Assembly: GCF_032302195.1 (NCBI RefSeq) | Contig: NZ_CP135275.1 | Coordinates: 186,001 to 250,000, forward strand | Direction: 5' to 3' | DNA from: Paenibacillus sp. MMS20-IR301 | GTDB lineage: Bacteria > Bacillota > Bacilli > Paenibacillales > Paenibacillaceae | Length of the DNA: 64,000 nt | Part shown: positions 48,119-57,084 of the stretch, one piece after another | How positions within the stretch are numbered: position 1 is the first letter of the stretch | How the letters are laid out: each line of letters begins with the position of its first letter | Program-made: the position numbers and the translations under genes | The notes under the pieces: generated by a model | Databases searched by the model: none | The model's input: the letters and a program-made list of their open reading frames with translations, nothing else | What the model was told of the DNA's origin: nothing

Positions 48119-48689
48119 ATGAGCTATGATCATAAAGTAGACATATTGCTCAGAGGAGGTAGGACATCATTGCATATTGTACTTGTTGGCGTAAAGCCAG
48201 AAATCAGTGATCCCCATTTTAAATTTCATGTATGTGGTACGTTTGAGGAAGTCAAAGAAAGCTCCTTGATCCTGATGCCGGGATACGTCCTAATCCATGA
48301 GGATGAGGCTCGTAGTATCTTACCTTTAGCGGAGGAGATCCCTGTAAAGTTTGTCGTCATTAGTGAGGTAACCAGCCTCTCTCAGCGACAGCAATACGAA
48401 GCTGGACCGCATTAGGCGCTTCGGACGTATGGCTTACGGGAGTTGGCAAGAGAAACTGCTCGAAGCTCATCATCTGGTAGAGGTGAAGCCTCAACAGATC
48501 GCCTTGCCACTAGCAAACGAACCGAATCGGGAAATGGTAGCGGGATGCTTAAGCGGCAGGCCCGTATTTGCGGTTCCGAATCATCCAGATCCATTTCATT
48601 CCCAGGCGAATACAGATGAGTTGTTGGAAGGACTTTTATCCCCGATTTTGCAAAAACAGAAAAAGCGAGGGCTTGGACGGTTTTTCTAA
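48119..48689 (+). pseudogene. Remnant of a receiver-like/ATPase-like protein in two frames
   Basis: Two consecutive plus frames look like pieces of one gene. The first, 48119-48415 (VDILLRGGRTSLHIVLVGVK and FHVCGTFEEVKESSLILMPG), has a receiver-like alternation of strands. The second, 48429-48689, opens in another phase before its ATG (RRFGRMAYGSWQEKLLEAHH) and ends QKQKKRGLGRFF. A CpaE/ParA-type protein that lost its central ATPase part and suffered a frameshift would fit. The family is uncertain, and no Walker A motif is seen. Confidence 0.4.
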
Positions 48690-48734
48690 CGAGAATATCC
48701 ATTCAAGCATTGTAAGATCCAAACTGCTTCAAGT

Positions 48735-49031
48735 ATTGAAGCGGTATTTTGTGCTGTCCGGAAAGCCAACCCTTCCATCGTACCTGCTGCAGTCTTGATT
48801 GCCGCTGCAGGAATTGGCGGGCTGCTGCCGGATCCGGACCATAAGACCAGCACGGTCAGTAATAAGCTCCAGTTCTCAGCAAAGATGCGGAAACACCTAA
48901 AGGGAATGTCTATTCTATCGCTGGGAATGGGAATCGTGTGGTTTGTCCTGCAGCAGCCGATGCCCTGGCTATGGGCAGCAGTTGGCCTGAGACTTGCCTT
49001 AGCCTCTACAGGAAATCAGGTTATGGCGTAG
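48735..49031 (+). pseudogene. DUF457/YdjM-type metal-dependent hydrolase, truncated
   Basis: The frame reads KANPSIVPAAVLIAAAGIGG, then LLPDPDHKTSTVSNKLQFSA and MRKHLKG, followed by hydrophobic segments. LLPDxDH with a downstream His is the signature of this membrane-bound metal-dependent hydrolase family. Homologues are longer (about 160-350 residues) and begin with a THxxxG motif that is missing here. The last 11 bp overlap the 3' end of the convergent YHYH gene. Confidence 0.6.
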
Positions 49032-49332
49032 CGCTAGGCTTGGCTGTTGGTTTGTTTGTAGGTTTTGTTGCAGACTTAGCTGATGGTTTAGCAGTCGGCT
49101 TGGCAGTCGGCTTAGCAGTCGGCTTGACAGTTGGCTTAACAGTCGCAGCAGGCTTTGTGCTTCCTCCGCCATTGTGGTAATGATACTCCCCGTTTTTTAA
49201 TCCCCACTTGGCACAGTTAGTGCGGCAGTAATGGCCGCCATTCGCATCAGTACGTCCCGGATGCGCCTCGGCAAGTACCGGAACTGACAGTAAAACAAAT
49301 ACCATGAAGATTGGAAGAAGAATTTTTTTCAT
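49021..49332 (-). CDS. Secreted YHYH-domain protein with Lys-Pro-Thr repeats
   Basis: A signal peptide (ILLPIFMVFVLLSVPVLAEA) leads to the YHYH motif region (HPGRTDANGGHYCRTNC and NGEYHYHNGGG). The C-terminus repeats KPTA/KPTV/KPSA about ten times, a low-complexity, possibly cell-wall-contacting tail. The His/Cys pattern could bind metal. The repeat tract probably varies in length by slippage. Confidence 0.82.
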   Translation of the reverse strand: MKKILLPIFMVFVLLSVPVLAEAHPGRTDANGGHYCRTNCAKWGLKNGEYHYHNGGGSTKPAATVKPTVKPTAKPTAKPTAKPSAKSATKPTNKPTAKPSATP

Positions 49333-49436
49333 AAAAGAAATACCCCCAGTGTATGATTCTGGGAGTATTCTATCAGTTTCAGGTAATTATTTCTAGAGTT
49401 TCCGGCTAAGTTGTTAGAATTAAGAGCCATGCCGGA

Positions 49437-50147
49437 TTACCAGCCATACACCCCGTCTACATCCAGGAACTCCCCGTTATGCCGCTTACCGTCGGTTGCA
49501 TATCCGACAATAATGGCTGCGCCTGCTTCTTTGGATTTACCGCCTTCAGCATTGCCGTTCAGATCTGTCTTCGTGAAACCGGGGGTGACGGCGAACACTT
49601 GCGCATTGGTCTTGCTGCATTCAATTGCCATAGCCACTGTCATCGCATTACCCGCGGTCTTGGAGGCGTTATAGTCGAATGCATTAAGCGCATATTCCGA
49701 GCTCTGCATGAAGTGCAGGGAGGCCATATCGGTCGATACATTAACGATCGTTCCTTCATTGCTGCGGATCAATGGCAGCAGCAGCTGGTTCAAGCGGAAT
49801 GTGCCGAAGAAGTTGACTTCAAATGCATTCCGCAGATCGGTTTCTTTCGTATCGCTGAATGAACGCGAGAAGGCTCCCGGCATACCGGCGTTATTGATCA
49901 GAAGCGTCAGAGCAGGGTAATCGGTCTGAATGATGCCTGCTGCCTGTTCAATACTCTGCTTGTCCGTCATATCAATCTGCAGAAACTCCACATCTAAGCC
50001 CTGGCTCCGCAGCTCCGCAGCGGCTTCCCTGCCCAATTGTGTATTGCGTGCACCTAGCAGTACCTTCCATCCGGCGTTCCCCAGTTGTCTTGCAGTTTCC
50101 AATCCTATGCCTTTATTAGCGCCAGTTACGAAAGCAATTTGGTTCAT
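49437..50147 (-). CDS. Short-chain dehydrogenase/reductase
   Basis: Classical SDR of 236 residues. The NAD(P)-binding motif is TGANKGIGLETARQLG, the structural motif is NNAGMPG, and the catalytic Tyr-x3-Lys is in FDYNASKTAGNA with Ser in VSTDMAS. The substrate is unknown. It is divergent from a merR-family gene 99 bp away, which probably regulates it. Confidence 0.93.
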   Translation of the reverse strand: MNQIAFVTGANKGIGLETARQLGNAGWKVLLGARNTQLGREAAAELRSQGLDVEFLQIDMTDKQSIEQAAGIIQTDYPALTLLINNAGMPGAFSRSFSDTKETDLRNAFEVNFFGTFRLNQLLLPLIRSNEGTIVNVSTDMASLHFMQSSEYALNAFDYNASKTAGNAMTVAMAIECSKTNAQVFAVTPGFTKTDLNGNAEGGKSKEAGAAIIVGYATDGKRHNGEFLDVDGVYGW

Positions 50148-50246
50148 GATAATCCCTCTTTCTATGAGTTATGGTCCGGCAACAATTCAAAGTCTAATAT
50201 GCTACACTTAGTGTAGGTCAACATAAATAATAGGGAGTGCAACGAA

Positions 50247-50606
50247 ATGTTTACAATAGGACAAGTCGCCAAAAAAGTCGGGGTAGGCATAGGAGCGATC
50301 CGCTTTTATGAACGAAAAGGGCTGCTGGAGCAAGTAATCCGCAATGACCAAAACAATCGCCTGTATACCGATAACGAGATCGGCTGGCTGATCTTCCTTA
50401 AGTGTCTGCGGGAAACCGGGATGAGCGTGGAAGAAATCAAGAAGTATCACGATATGGTCAAAGCCGGAACGGCCACCCTGCCGGAGCGGATTAAGCTGAT
50501 TCAAGACCAGAAGCAGCAGCTGCTGGATGATATTGAGGCGAAGAAAGCCCAGCTGGTTCATCTGGAGCATAAGCTTGAGCGTTACTATGCGGGAGAGAAT
50601 TATTAA
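50247..50606 (+). CDS. MerR-family transcriptional regulator
   Basis: The N-terminal winged helix TIGQVAKKVGVGIGAIRFYE, then the dimerisation coiled coil IKLIQDQKQQLLDDIEAKKAQLVHLEHKLE (residues about 84-113). No metal-binding Cys is seen, so it is probably of the AdhR/organic-effector type. The upstream region (TAGTGTAGGTCAAC at about 50206-50219) lies between long-spaced promoter elements typical of MerR targets. Confidence 0.93.
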   Translation: MFTIGQVAKKVGVGIGAIRFYERKGLLEQVIRNDQNNRLYTDNEIGWLIFLKCLRETGMSVEEIKKYHDMVKAGTATLPERIKLIQDQKQQLLDDIEAKKAQLVHLEHKLERYYAGENY

Positions 50607-50621
50607 CTAAGGAGGCCTGCA

Positions 50622-50891
50622 ATGAAAATATTCAAAAAATTGAGCTTATGGCTGCCGGTCCTGTCTTTGGCTGTGTGTCTAATCAATTACTCCGGAAATG
50701 ATGATAAGAATCTGCTGCTATTCCTGACAAGTCCGGTGCTGCTATGGCTGAATCCGCAGTTGACTGACATGTCTTATGCTATGGACAATGAACGTTTGTC
50801 ATATCTGATACTGTACGCTATTCATTTCTCCACCTGGCTGCTGTTTGGAATATTGTTTGATTGGATTGTGTCGCGGAGAAGAGCTAAGTAA
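50622..50891 (+). CDS. Small hypothetical membrane protein
   Basis: An 89-residue protein with hydrophobic segments at about residues 6-22, 27-45 and 64-82 (LILYAIHFSTWLLFGILFDW). Start ATG 50622 with AAGGAGGCC upstream, 15 bp after the merR gene. Family not recognised. Confidence 0.7.
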   Translation: MKIFKKLSLWLPVLSLAVCLINYSGNDDKNLLLFLTSPVLLWLNPQLTDMSYAMDNERLSYLILYAIHFSTWLLFGILFDWIVSRRRAK

Positions 50892-51043
50892 GGTAGCAGA
50901 ATATGAATAAGTCCAGAAAAGCACCCGGACGGGTGCTTTTTGTATGCGCAGGAAATAATTTGCGAAGAGTAATTGACGTTAATACACTTTTAGTGATATA
51001 TTGTGCATACACAAGATACACAATATGAAGGCGGAGGTAAACT

Positions 51044-51898
51044 ATGCTGGCATTGGATATCAGAAATGTAAATAAGAAATATGAACACTTTCAGTTGAAG
51101 AACGTTTCTTTCCAAATGGAAAAGGGCTATATCATGGGGTTTATCGGAGCCAATGGTGCAGGAAAAACAACGACCATCAAATCTATTTTGAATATAACGC
51201 GTATCGACAGCGGGGAAATCCACATTCTGGGCAAGAATATGTCTGAGCATGAACTCCAGCTGAAGCAGGAAATCGGCTATGCCTTTGGAGATATCAGCTT
51301 CTATACCCGTAACACAATCAAGACGTTAACGAATGTGATTAAAAAGTTCTATCAGAATTGGAATGATGATACCTACTATAAGTACTTGAGCAAATTCAAT
51401 CTGATTGAGGATAAAAAAATCGCGGAATTGTCTACCGGTATGAGGGTGAAATACAATCTTGCCCTCGCCCTGTCCCACGGTGCCAAGCTGCTGGTGCTGG
51501 ATGAACCGACCAGCGGACTTGATCCGGTGGCCAGAGACGGTTTGCTGGATATATTCCGCGAACTGGTGGTAGACGGCGAGATCAGTATTCTTTTCTCAAC
51601 TCATATAACATCAGATCTGGAGAAATGCGCCGACTATATTACCTATATGCATAACGGGCAGATCATTAACAGCGCCGAGAAAGAAGAATTTATTAATACG
51701 TACCTCTTGCTGAGCGGAACATTAGAGCAATTGGAGACGGTTAAAGATAAGCTGATCTCCTATAAAACCAATTCATTCGGCTTTACCGGCCTGATTCATA
51801 CCCGTGATTATGATCACTCACTAAATATTCGAAACGCTTTGCCTAATCTGGAGGAGATTATGATCTATTTCTCGAAAACGGAGGGTGCTTATGTATAA
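51044..51898 (+). CDS. ABC transporter ATP-binding protein
   Basis: Walker A GANGAGKTTT, signature ELSTGMRVKYNLALALS and Walker B KLLVLDEPTSGLD are all present. The protein is in the YtrB/bacitracin-export-like class (CcmA, COG1131). It is coupled to the permease gene by overlap. AGGCGGAGG precedes the ATG. Confidence 0.95.
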   Translation: MLALDIRNVNKKYEHFQLKNVSFQMEKGYIMGFIGANGAGKTTTIKSILNITRIDSGEIHILGKNMSEHELQLKQEIGYAFGDISFYTRNTIKTLTNVIKKFYQNWNDDTYYKYLSKFNLIEDKKIAELSTGMRVKYNLALALSHGAKLLVLDEPTSGLDPVARDGLLDIFRELVVDGEISILFSTHITSDLEKCADYITYMHNGQIINSAEKEEFINTYLLLSGTLEQLETVKDKLISYKTNSFGFTGLIHTRDYDHSLNIRNALPNLEEIMIYFSKTEGAYV

Positions 51899-52544
51899 CT
51901 TACTGAGGAAAGAATTAAAGATAGGCACCAATGTATTCTTTTATATTCTGCCCTTCCTGACTGGGGCTTTAATGCTAATTCCAGCCTGGCTGTACTTTCT
52001 GGTTATCCTGTACTTTTGCTTCATTACGGTGCCGAATATGTTCGGAGGGTACAAGAGCCAGAATGATTTGTTATTCACCAGCATGCTGCCTGTAACGAAG
52101 AAGGATATTGTAAAAGCGAGAGTATGGTTTATTGTGATTCTGGAATTAATGCACATCGTTACCGCCATCATCTATGGCATGATCAGCGTACGCTTATATC
52201 CTAATCTTACCTATTTCTTCTTCGGGCCGTCCTTCGGGTTCTGGGGGCTCTGTTTTGTAATGATGGCGATCTTCAATATTATCCTGATACCTATGTATTA
52301 TAAGACAGCTTATAAATACGGAGCAGCTACGGTTGCAGCGACCACAGCAGCAGTCCTGTTTGCCGGAGGCGCAGAATGGCTTGGTATTCAGAATTCCTTC
52401 GTACATGACCTCTTCAAAGGAGACGGACTGGACCGTCCGGGCATTCAGCTCGCCATCTTTGCAGGTGGTATATTAATTTTTGCAATCTTTACATCAATCG
52501 CTTATTATGTTGCTAACAAACGGTTTGAGAGAGTTGAAATGTAA
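51891..52544 (+). CDS. ABC-2 type permease
   Basis: A 217-residue membrane protein with about six hydrophobic segments, typical of small ABC-2 subunits that pair with an adjacent ATPase. The start ATG 51891 has GGAGGG five bases upstream and overlaps the ATPase stop by 8 bp. The stop overlaps the next gene (TAATG). Substrate unknown. Confidence 0.85.
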   Translation: MYNLLRKELKIGTNVFFYILPFLTGALMLIPAWLYFLVILYFCFITVPNMFGGYKSQNDLLFTSMLPVTKKDIVKARVWFIVILELMHIVTAIIYGMISVRLYPNLTYFFFGPSFGFWGLCFVMMAIFNIILIPMYYKTAYKYGAATVAATTAAVLFAGGAEWLGIQNSFVHDLFKGDGLDRPGIQLAIFAGGILIFAIFTSIAYYVANKRFERVEM

Positions 52545-52909
52545 TGAATATAGCAATTTCGCATACTTCCGAGAAGCCTATCTACCAACAGCTATTTGAA
52601 CAGATCAGCGCGCAGATTCTTAAGGGAGAACTGGAAAGCGGGTATAGTCTGCCGCCGATAAGGCAAGCAGCCCCGGAGCTTGGTGTCAGTATCATCACTG
52701 TTAAAAAAGCCTGGGAGGAGCTCGAACGCAGCGGATTAATCTATACGGTTACCGGCAAAGGATGCTTCGTCTCCGGGCTTTCGGCGGAAGAGATGCTGCA
52801 TAAACGCAATGAAATGATTTTGAAGCAGATGACGATTGATACTTCCTATTACAAATCCCTCGGGCTTGAGCTAGAGGAAGTGATTGAGCTTCTGAAAGAG
52901 ATCTATTAA
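52544..52909 (+). CDS. GntR-family regulator, YtrA subfamily
   Basis: A winged helix-turn-helix (YSLPPIRQAAPELGVSIITVK, residues about 34-54) begins with ISHTSEKPIYQQLFEQIS. The short C-terminus without a large effector domain is the YtrA class, which commonly controls a linked ABC transporter. It overlaps the permease stop by one base, so here the regulator is last in the operon rather than first. In the usual motif LPSxRxLA this protein reads LPPIRQAA. Confidence 0.92.
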   Translation: MNIAISHTSEKPIYQQLFEQISAQILKGELESGYSLPPIRQAAPELGVSIITVKKAWEELERSGLIYTVTGKGCFVSGLSAEEMLHKRNEMILKQMTIDTSYYKSLGLELEEVIELLKEIY

Positions 52910-53087
52910 AAAGGGTATGCCAGCCAGGTTCACTCCCGGTATTTAAGGTTGATTTAAGCCGGAGTGAGTATAGTGTATGTATACCCCCTGATTAACCCTT
53001 GACCCTGCCGGATACTGGCGGGGTCACTTTTTGTATGAAGAGTGAGGCCGGTTCAGGAGGAGAGAGGGCGCTTCGCCGCACCGGTAG

Positions 53088-53252
53088 TTATTCGTATTCC
53101 TTGGGCTCCTGCAGCAGGATGGAGAAGGTTTGGGTTGCATGATCCACTTCAATGTTCTCAATGCCGACAAAATCCGGACTTTCGGGGTGGACAGCATCTA
53201 CATAATAGTCAGGATGTGTCATTAATAATTGTATGAGTTTGATGGCTTCCAT
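53088..53252 (-). CDS. Small hypothetical protein
   Basis: A 54-residue product MEAIKLIQLLMTHPDYYVDA continuing to LLQEPKEYE. The minus ATG at 53252 has AAGGGGGAGC upstream. An 11-codon longer frame is less likely. No family recognised. Confidence 0.6.
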   Translation of the reverse strand: MEAIKLIQLLMTHPDYYVDAVHPESPDFVGIENIEVDHATQTFSILLQEPKEYE

Positions 53253-53336
53253 GACGCTCCCCCTTACGGTAATATCACCATGCATAGAGGTATTTCAGCT
53301 GTTCTGATGCCTGTGGTGATATTATTTCCGCAGCGC

Positions 53337-53882
53337 TTAGCGAATATGTCCGTGGATGATATTTCTGTCTTCGTTGCGTTCCATTACTGCCATCAATTGT
53401 CCTTGAAGGATACGTCTTTGAATCTGGTCAATCCGCTGCAGCGCCAGTTCAGCAGGAACCTGGAAGGCTGTGGCAAGTTCTGTAACGGCATCTTCACGGA
53501 GCTGGGGCAATATGCCTGCAGAGATCATGGAATAGGGCATAGCGGCATACAGGATGAAGCGGTCGGACTCGTCCTTCTGTGCCTGTGTGAACTTTCCGGG
53601 CATTAGCGTAGCTGTGCCGGCATGACGGAGGAGATGACAGAGCTCATGAAGAAATTCCAGACGCTGCAGTCCGGGCGGAAGCCTGTTGTCAATAAACATA
53701 CTGTACATTCCTGCACTGGCCTCGATGCTCTTGCTTCGGACATCCAGATAATGAACCCAAATATTCAGGCGTTCGGCAATGAATTCAATGGAGATCTGCT
53801 GCGGCTGCTGCACACCGATCCGCCGGTATAAATCCTCAGTCCATTTCTCCAAAGCAGTCATCTGGTAATAACTATACATCAT
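53337..53882 (-). CDS. ImmA/IrrE-family metallo-endopeptidase
   Basis: A 181-residue protein with the zinc motif HELCHLLRH at about residues 79-87 (HExxH). ImmA-type proteases cleave Xre-type repressors of integrative elements; others act in stress or toxin-antitoxin settings. No Xre-like repressor gene is adjacent, so its partner is unknown. The ATG (minus 53882) follows GAGGTGATTG. Confidence 0.85.
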   Translation of the reverse strand: MMYSYYQMTALEKWTEDLYRRIGVQQPQQISIEFIAERLNIWVHYLDVRSKSIEASAGMYSMFIDNRLPPGLQRLEFLHELCHLLRHAGTATLMPGKFTQAQKDESDRFILYAAMPYSMISAGILPQLREDAVTELATAFQVPAELALQRIDQIQRRILQGQLMAVMERNEDRNIIHGHIR

Positions 53883-54022
53883 CAATCACCTCAAAGTAAG
53901 ATCGTATGTTCGTATTAATGGTCAAAAGAAAAGCCCTGAAGGGCTTAGTGATACAGCCTGCTGAACCGTCAGCGGCTGATAAATTCGGAACGGGTGTTCC
54001 TATGTATGTAAGCATAAAGCAA

Positions 54023-54199
54023 TCACACTTTAATATCAAGTGTTTTTCCCAAAGTGGGATGGGAGCCCTGATTCAGCATCTGGACCATATTCTGGGCACC
54101 GGTCTCCGCCTGATCCTTAGCGAGGCTTAATACCTGCAAGCCTGCGGCCTGCTTGATTGAAGCCTGGCTCATAACAACGGATAATGCAGCAATATCCAT
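54023..54199 (-). CDS. YjfB-family putative motility protein
   Basis: A 58-residue protein (MDIAALSVVMSQASIKQAAG, then SLAKDQAETGAQNMVQML) typical of the YjfB family. The minus ATG at 54199 has AGGAGG upstream with 9-base spacing, so the 48-codon longer frame upstream is not used. No flagellar genes are nearby. Confidence 0.85.
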   Translation of the reverse strand: MDIAALSVVMSQASIKQAAGLQVLSLAKDQAETGAQNMVQMLNQGSHPTLGKTLDIKV

Positions 54200-54359
54200 G
54201 TGGCATAGCCTCCTGAAGTTTTTGTATACCTCTCTAATATCGGCTGCCTGCAGCTGCTCCATTAGGTGAATGGTATTTCTTTGCCGGATGGCCCATGCAG
54301 CGGAGTAGGTTTCTACATATTCTGTGCTGTATTCAATATTCAAGAGGAGGAATTAAATT

Positions 54360-54518
54360 ATGGGTGCAGATTATGGTTGCGGTTGTGGAAACAACGTTGG
54401 TGGAGTTAACCAGGGACCTCCTGTAGTTATGCCGGTTGTCAGCCCTTGGACTTCCACTGGCGCAATTCTGGTTCTGTTCATTCTGCTTGTTATCATCACC
54501 AGAGCCTGTTTGTTCTAA
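54360..54518 (+). CDS. YjcZ-like small sporulation protein
   Basis: A 52-residue protein. A Gly/Cys-rich N-terminus (MGADYGCGCGNN) is followed by a single hydrophobic helix, STGAILVLFILLVIITRACLF, here the last 21 residues. This is the layout of YjcZ-family spore proteins. The ATG has AGAGGAGG eight bases upstream. The three or more Cys are unusual for the family. Confidence 0.75.
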   Translation: MGADYGCGCGNNVGGVNQGPPVVMPVVSPWTSTGAILVLFILLVIITRACLF

Positions 54519-54659
54519 AACGGCCGTTAGCAAGTGTAGCTCTGCCCTGGCTTAATGCCGGGCAGGGCTATTTTGTGATTATGGAATTGCATAAAGAACA
54601 TTTGTTCGCATATAATACAGGCAAATGCGCTTGCAGGTCTGGAAGGAGAGTGGGGCAAC

Positions 54660-54872
54660 ATGCATCCGAAGGATATGAATAAATGGATCGGGCGGGTCAT
54701 TGAAATTATATATGAGGATAACTCAGGCAATATCACACAGCGGAGAATTGAAGTTCATGGCTGCAAAGGAAATCTCCTGCGGGCTACCTGTCTGGCTACG
54801 GGCAGACCGCGGGTATTCCGGTCGGAGGGAATTCTGGCCTGGAGCCAGGTAAAGGGCGCCCATGCCGGATGA
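54660..54872 (+). CDS. Small hypothetical protein, WYL-like fold suspected
   Basis: A 70-residue product with MHPKDMNKWIGRVIEIIYED and NLLRATCLATGRPRVFRSEG, a small beta-barrel-like pattern reminiscent of the WYL fold (regulatory ligand-binding). The start ATG 54660 has GGAGAG upstream. The fold assignment is a guess. Confidence 0.6.
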   Translation: MHPKDMNKWIGRVIEIIYEDNSGNITQRRIEVHGCKGNLLRATCLATGRPRVFRSEGILAWSQVKGAHAG

Positions 54873-54893
54873 GGCATTCAGCAGTCCTGCTGT

Positions 54894-55334
54894 TTATTTG
54901 AACATAAACTCCACGCGTGTGCCGTCAGCGAAGTCCTCCAGCTGATTGCCGACCCAGCTTCCTGCCCCGCGGTTGTCACTCGGGGTTATGTATTCAATAT
55001 CGGCACCGGCACCCCCCTCCGCACACATGGCCATCGGCCATTCGTCCCGGTCATACCCTTTTTTGGTAGGTATGCCTTTCAGGGATTCCTTGCGGTTCTC
55101 CTCGGCATTCTCCCGGTTGATTGTGCAGATGGCAGACTCCCCGCTTTTAATCGCATCCTGGATATGTTTGGCGGTTTCCGGATAGCGTTCCGCCGGGAAT
55201 TCAAGCTGGACAACTCCGGCATTTCCTGTTGACGGGGTTTCGGCCGGCAGGCCCCCGTTCTCCTCGAACCAATACGCAGCCAGAGTGAGCAGGGCGATAA
55301 TGATGAGACTGGTGATGAATTTTTTGGCTTTCAT
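54894..55334 (-). CDS. nucB: NucB-like secreted sporulation nuclease
   Basis: An N-terminal membrane/signal segment ([18 protein letters not shown]) precedes the NucA/NucB domain. It shows [17 protein letters not shown] and the catalytic [15 protein letters not shown]. These DNases (DNA-entry nuclease family) degrade extracellular or mother-cell DNA. About 146 residues is normal for the family. Confidence 0.9.
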   Translation of the reverse strand: MKAKKFITSLIIIALLTLAAYWFEENGGLPAETPSTGNAGVVQLEFPAERYPETAKHIQDAIKSGESAICTINRENAEENRKESLKGIPTKKGYDRDEWPMAMCAEGGAGADIEYITPSDNRGAGSWVGNQLEDFADGTRVEFMFK

Positions 55335-55347
55335 ATCTGCTCCTTAA

Positions 55348-55452
55348 AGTTTTGTTAGCATAGACCCTCCTGAAGAACTTCGCAAAACTTGCTTCGGAAG
55401 CATATGCTTAAGTTTTGTTAGCATAGACCCTCCCGAAGAGCTTCGCATAACT
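55348..55452. repeat. Two direct copies of a 42-bp intergenic repeat
   Basis: Copy 1 at 55348-55389 and copy 2 at 55411-55452 share TTTTGTTAGCATAGACCCTCC followed by GAAG and CTTCGC; the copies differ at about four positions. Each contains a short palindrome (GAAGANCTTC). They lie between divergently placed nucB and the GH26 gene and resemble a dispersed hairpin repeat. Confidence 0.75.
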
Positions 55453-55587
55453 CGAACTCGCTTGGGAAGCCTATGCCCACCATAGTATAACGTGAAAATG
55501 CCTGTTTTTAACAGGATGAATTGTTGTCCATCCGCCGTGAAGCTACTCCACAATCCGCCATAATATGTACAAAAAAGATGGAGAAGG

Positions 55588-57078
55588 ATGGTGGAACTTG
55601 TGGAACAGCGCATATTGAGGGACTTACTGGATTCCGCCTCGCGGCTGGTGGGGGATCCGCAGTGGCAGTCCGCCTTCCGGCGTGTTCTGACCGCTCCTGC
55701 AGACGGAGAGCTGGGGCTGCCGGCCCTGAAGCTGCTCAGCACGCTATACTGGCTGCAGGGCAAGGGCATCATCAGCGGGCAGCATGATTATCTGGAGAGT
55801 CCGGATGAGTTCAGCAGCAAGCTGAAGGGGACCGGGGGAGCATATGCCGGGCTCCACGGGTATGAGCTGGGGGCAATCAGCAATCAGAGCGAGAAGCTGC
55901 TCAGCAGCCAGCGGCAGGCGGTTACAGACAGTGCGATCCGCTGGCATAAGGCCGGGGGCATTGTAACCATGAGCTATCATGCCCAGCTGCCGGGCACTGC
56001 TCCGGACTGGAAGAATGTCTCAATGACCCTCAGCGAAGCTGATTTTACCCAGGTGATCACTCCGGGAACGGCCCAATACTCTGCACTGATTACAGAACTG
56101 GACAAGGTGGCGGTCTATCTAAGCAAGCTTAACGAGGCAGGTGTGCCTGTGCTCTGGAGGCCTTATCACGAGATGAATGGCGGCTGGTTCTGGTGGGGGC
56201 AGAAACGCTCCTTCCGCACACTCTGGAATCTTATGTTCGAGCGGTTCACCGTCTATCATAAGCTGCATAACCTGCTCTGGGTCTGGAGCCCGAATGCCAG
56301 GAACCAGTGGTGTGATGAGCCGGCGGATTATTATCCGGGCAGCGGAAGCGTTGATATTCTGGCGCTTGATATTTATGATGCGGATTACCGCAAAAGCCAT
56401 CATGACAGCCTCTGGAGGCTGGGCTGCGGGAAGCTGATTGCGGTCGGAGAGTGCGGTGAGCTTCCAAATATTGCTCTGCTGGCAGGAGAACAGCCTTACT
56501 GGAGCTACCAGATGACCTGGGGCAAGCTGCTGTATGAGAAGAATAACGATGCGGCAATCGCGGCTTTTATGAAAGATCCGTTCGTGTTCACCAGGGATGC
56601 CTACGCAGCGAAGGCAGCAGGGCTGGGCTCATCGGCAGATGCCGCGCTGAAGCCGGGTTTGTATGCCCAATACTACAATAATGTTGCGCTTAGCGGTACG
56701 CCGGCACTTGTCCGGACGGATGCCCTCATTAACTTCAACTGGAGACAGGCGGCTCCTGATCCGGCGATAGCTGCAGACCTGTTCTCTGTGCGCTGGAGCG
56801 GCAGGCTGAGTGCGGCATATAACGAAACTTACAGCATATACAGTTCTTCGGATGACGGCATCCGGGTATGGATCGACGGGCTGCTGATTATTGACAGCTG
56901 GATGAAGCAGAGCGGGCAGGAGCGTCAAGGGAGTGTCAGGCTGATTGCCGGGAAGCTGCATGAGCTGAAGGTGGAGTATTACGAGAACCAGGGGGATGCG
57001 CGGGCGGTACTGATGTGGGAGAGCGCCAGCCAGGCCAAAAGCGTGATTCCGGCAGAGGCGCTGTATCTCCCTCAATAG
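55588..57078 (+). CDS. Glycoside hydrolase family 26 enzyme with PA14 domain
   Basis: Residues about 40-335 form a GH26 (beta-mannanase-like) catalytic domain. The general acid is in RPYHEMNGGWFWWG (Glu195) and the nucleophile in AVGECGELPN (Glu288). LHNLLWVWSPNARN lies between them. Residues about 365-495 are a PA14 carbohydrate-binding domain (LYAQYYNN, SSSDDGIRVWIDGLLIID). No signal peptide is seen at this start. Either the enzyme is cytoplasmic, or the true start or leader is missing. The mannan specificity is inferred from family only. Confidence 0.87.
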   Translation: MVELVEQRILRDLLDSASRLVGDPQWQSAFRRVLTAPADGELGLPALKLLSTLYWLQGKGIISGQHDYLESPDEFSSKLKGTGGAYAGLHGYELGAISNQSEKLLSSQRQAVTDSAIRWHKAGGIVTMSYHAQLPGTAPDWKNVSMTLSEADFTQVITPGTAQYSALITELDKVAVYLSKLNEAGVPVLWRPYHEMNGGWFWWGQKRSFRTLWNLMFERFTVYHKLHNLLWVWSPNARNQWCDEPADYYPGSGSVDILALDIYDADYRKSHHDSLWRLGCGKLIAVGECGELPNIALLAGEQPYWSYQMTWGKLLYEKNNDAAIAAFMKDPFVFTRDAYAAKAAGLGSSADAALKPGLYAQYYNNVALSGTPALVRTDALINFNWRQAAPDPAIAADLFSVRWSGRLSAAYNETYSIYSSSDDGIRVWIDGLLIIDSWMKQSGQERQGSVRLIAGKLHELKVEYYENQGDARAVLMWESASQAKSVIPAEALYLPQ

Positions 57079-57084
57079 GCTTGA

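Noticed and set aside
54527..54736. 69-codon minus-strand frame near the YjcZ-like gene
   Set aside because: It is antisense to the start of the small plus-strand gene at 54660 and has no supported start.
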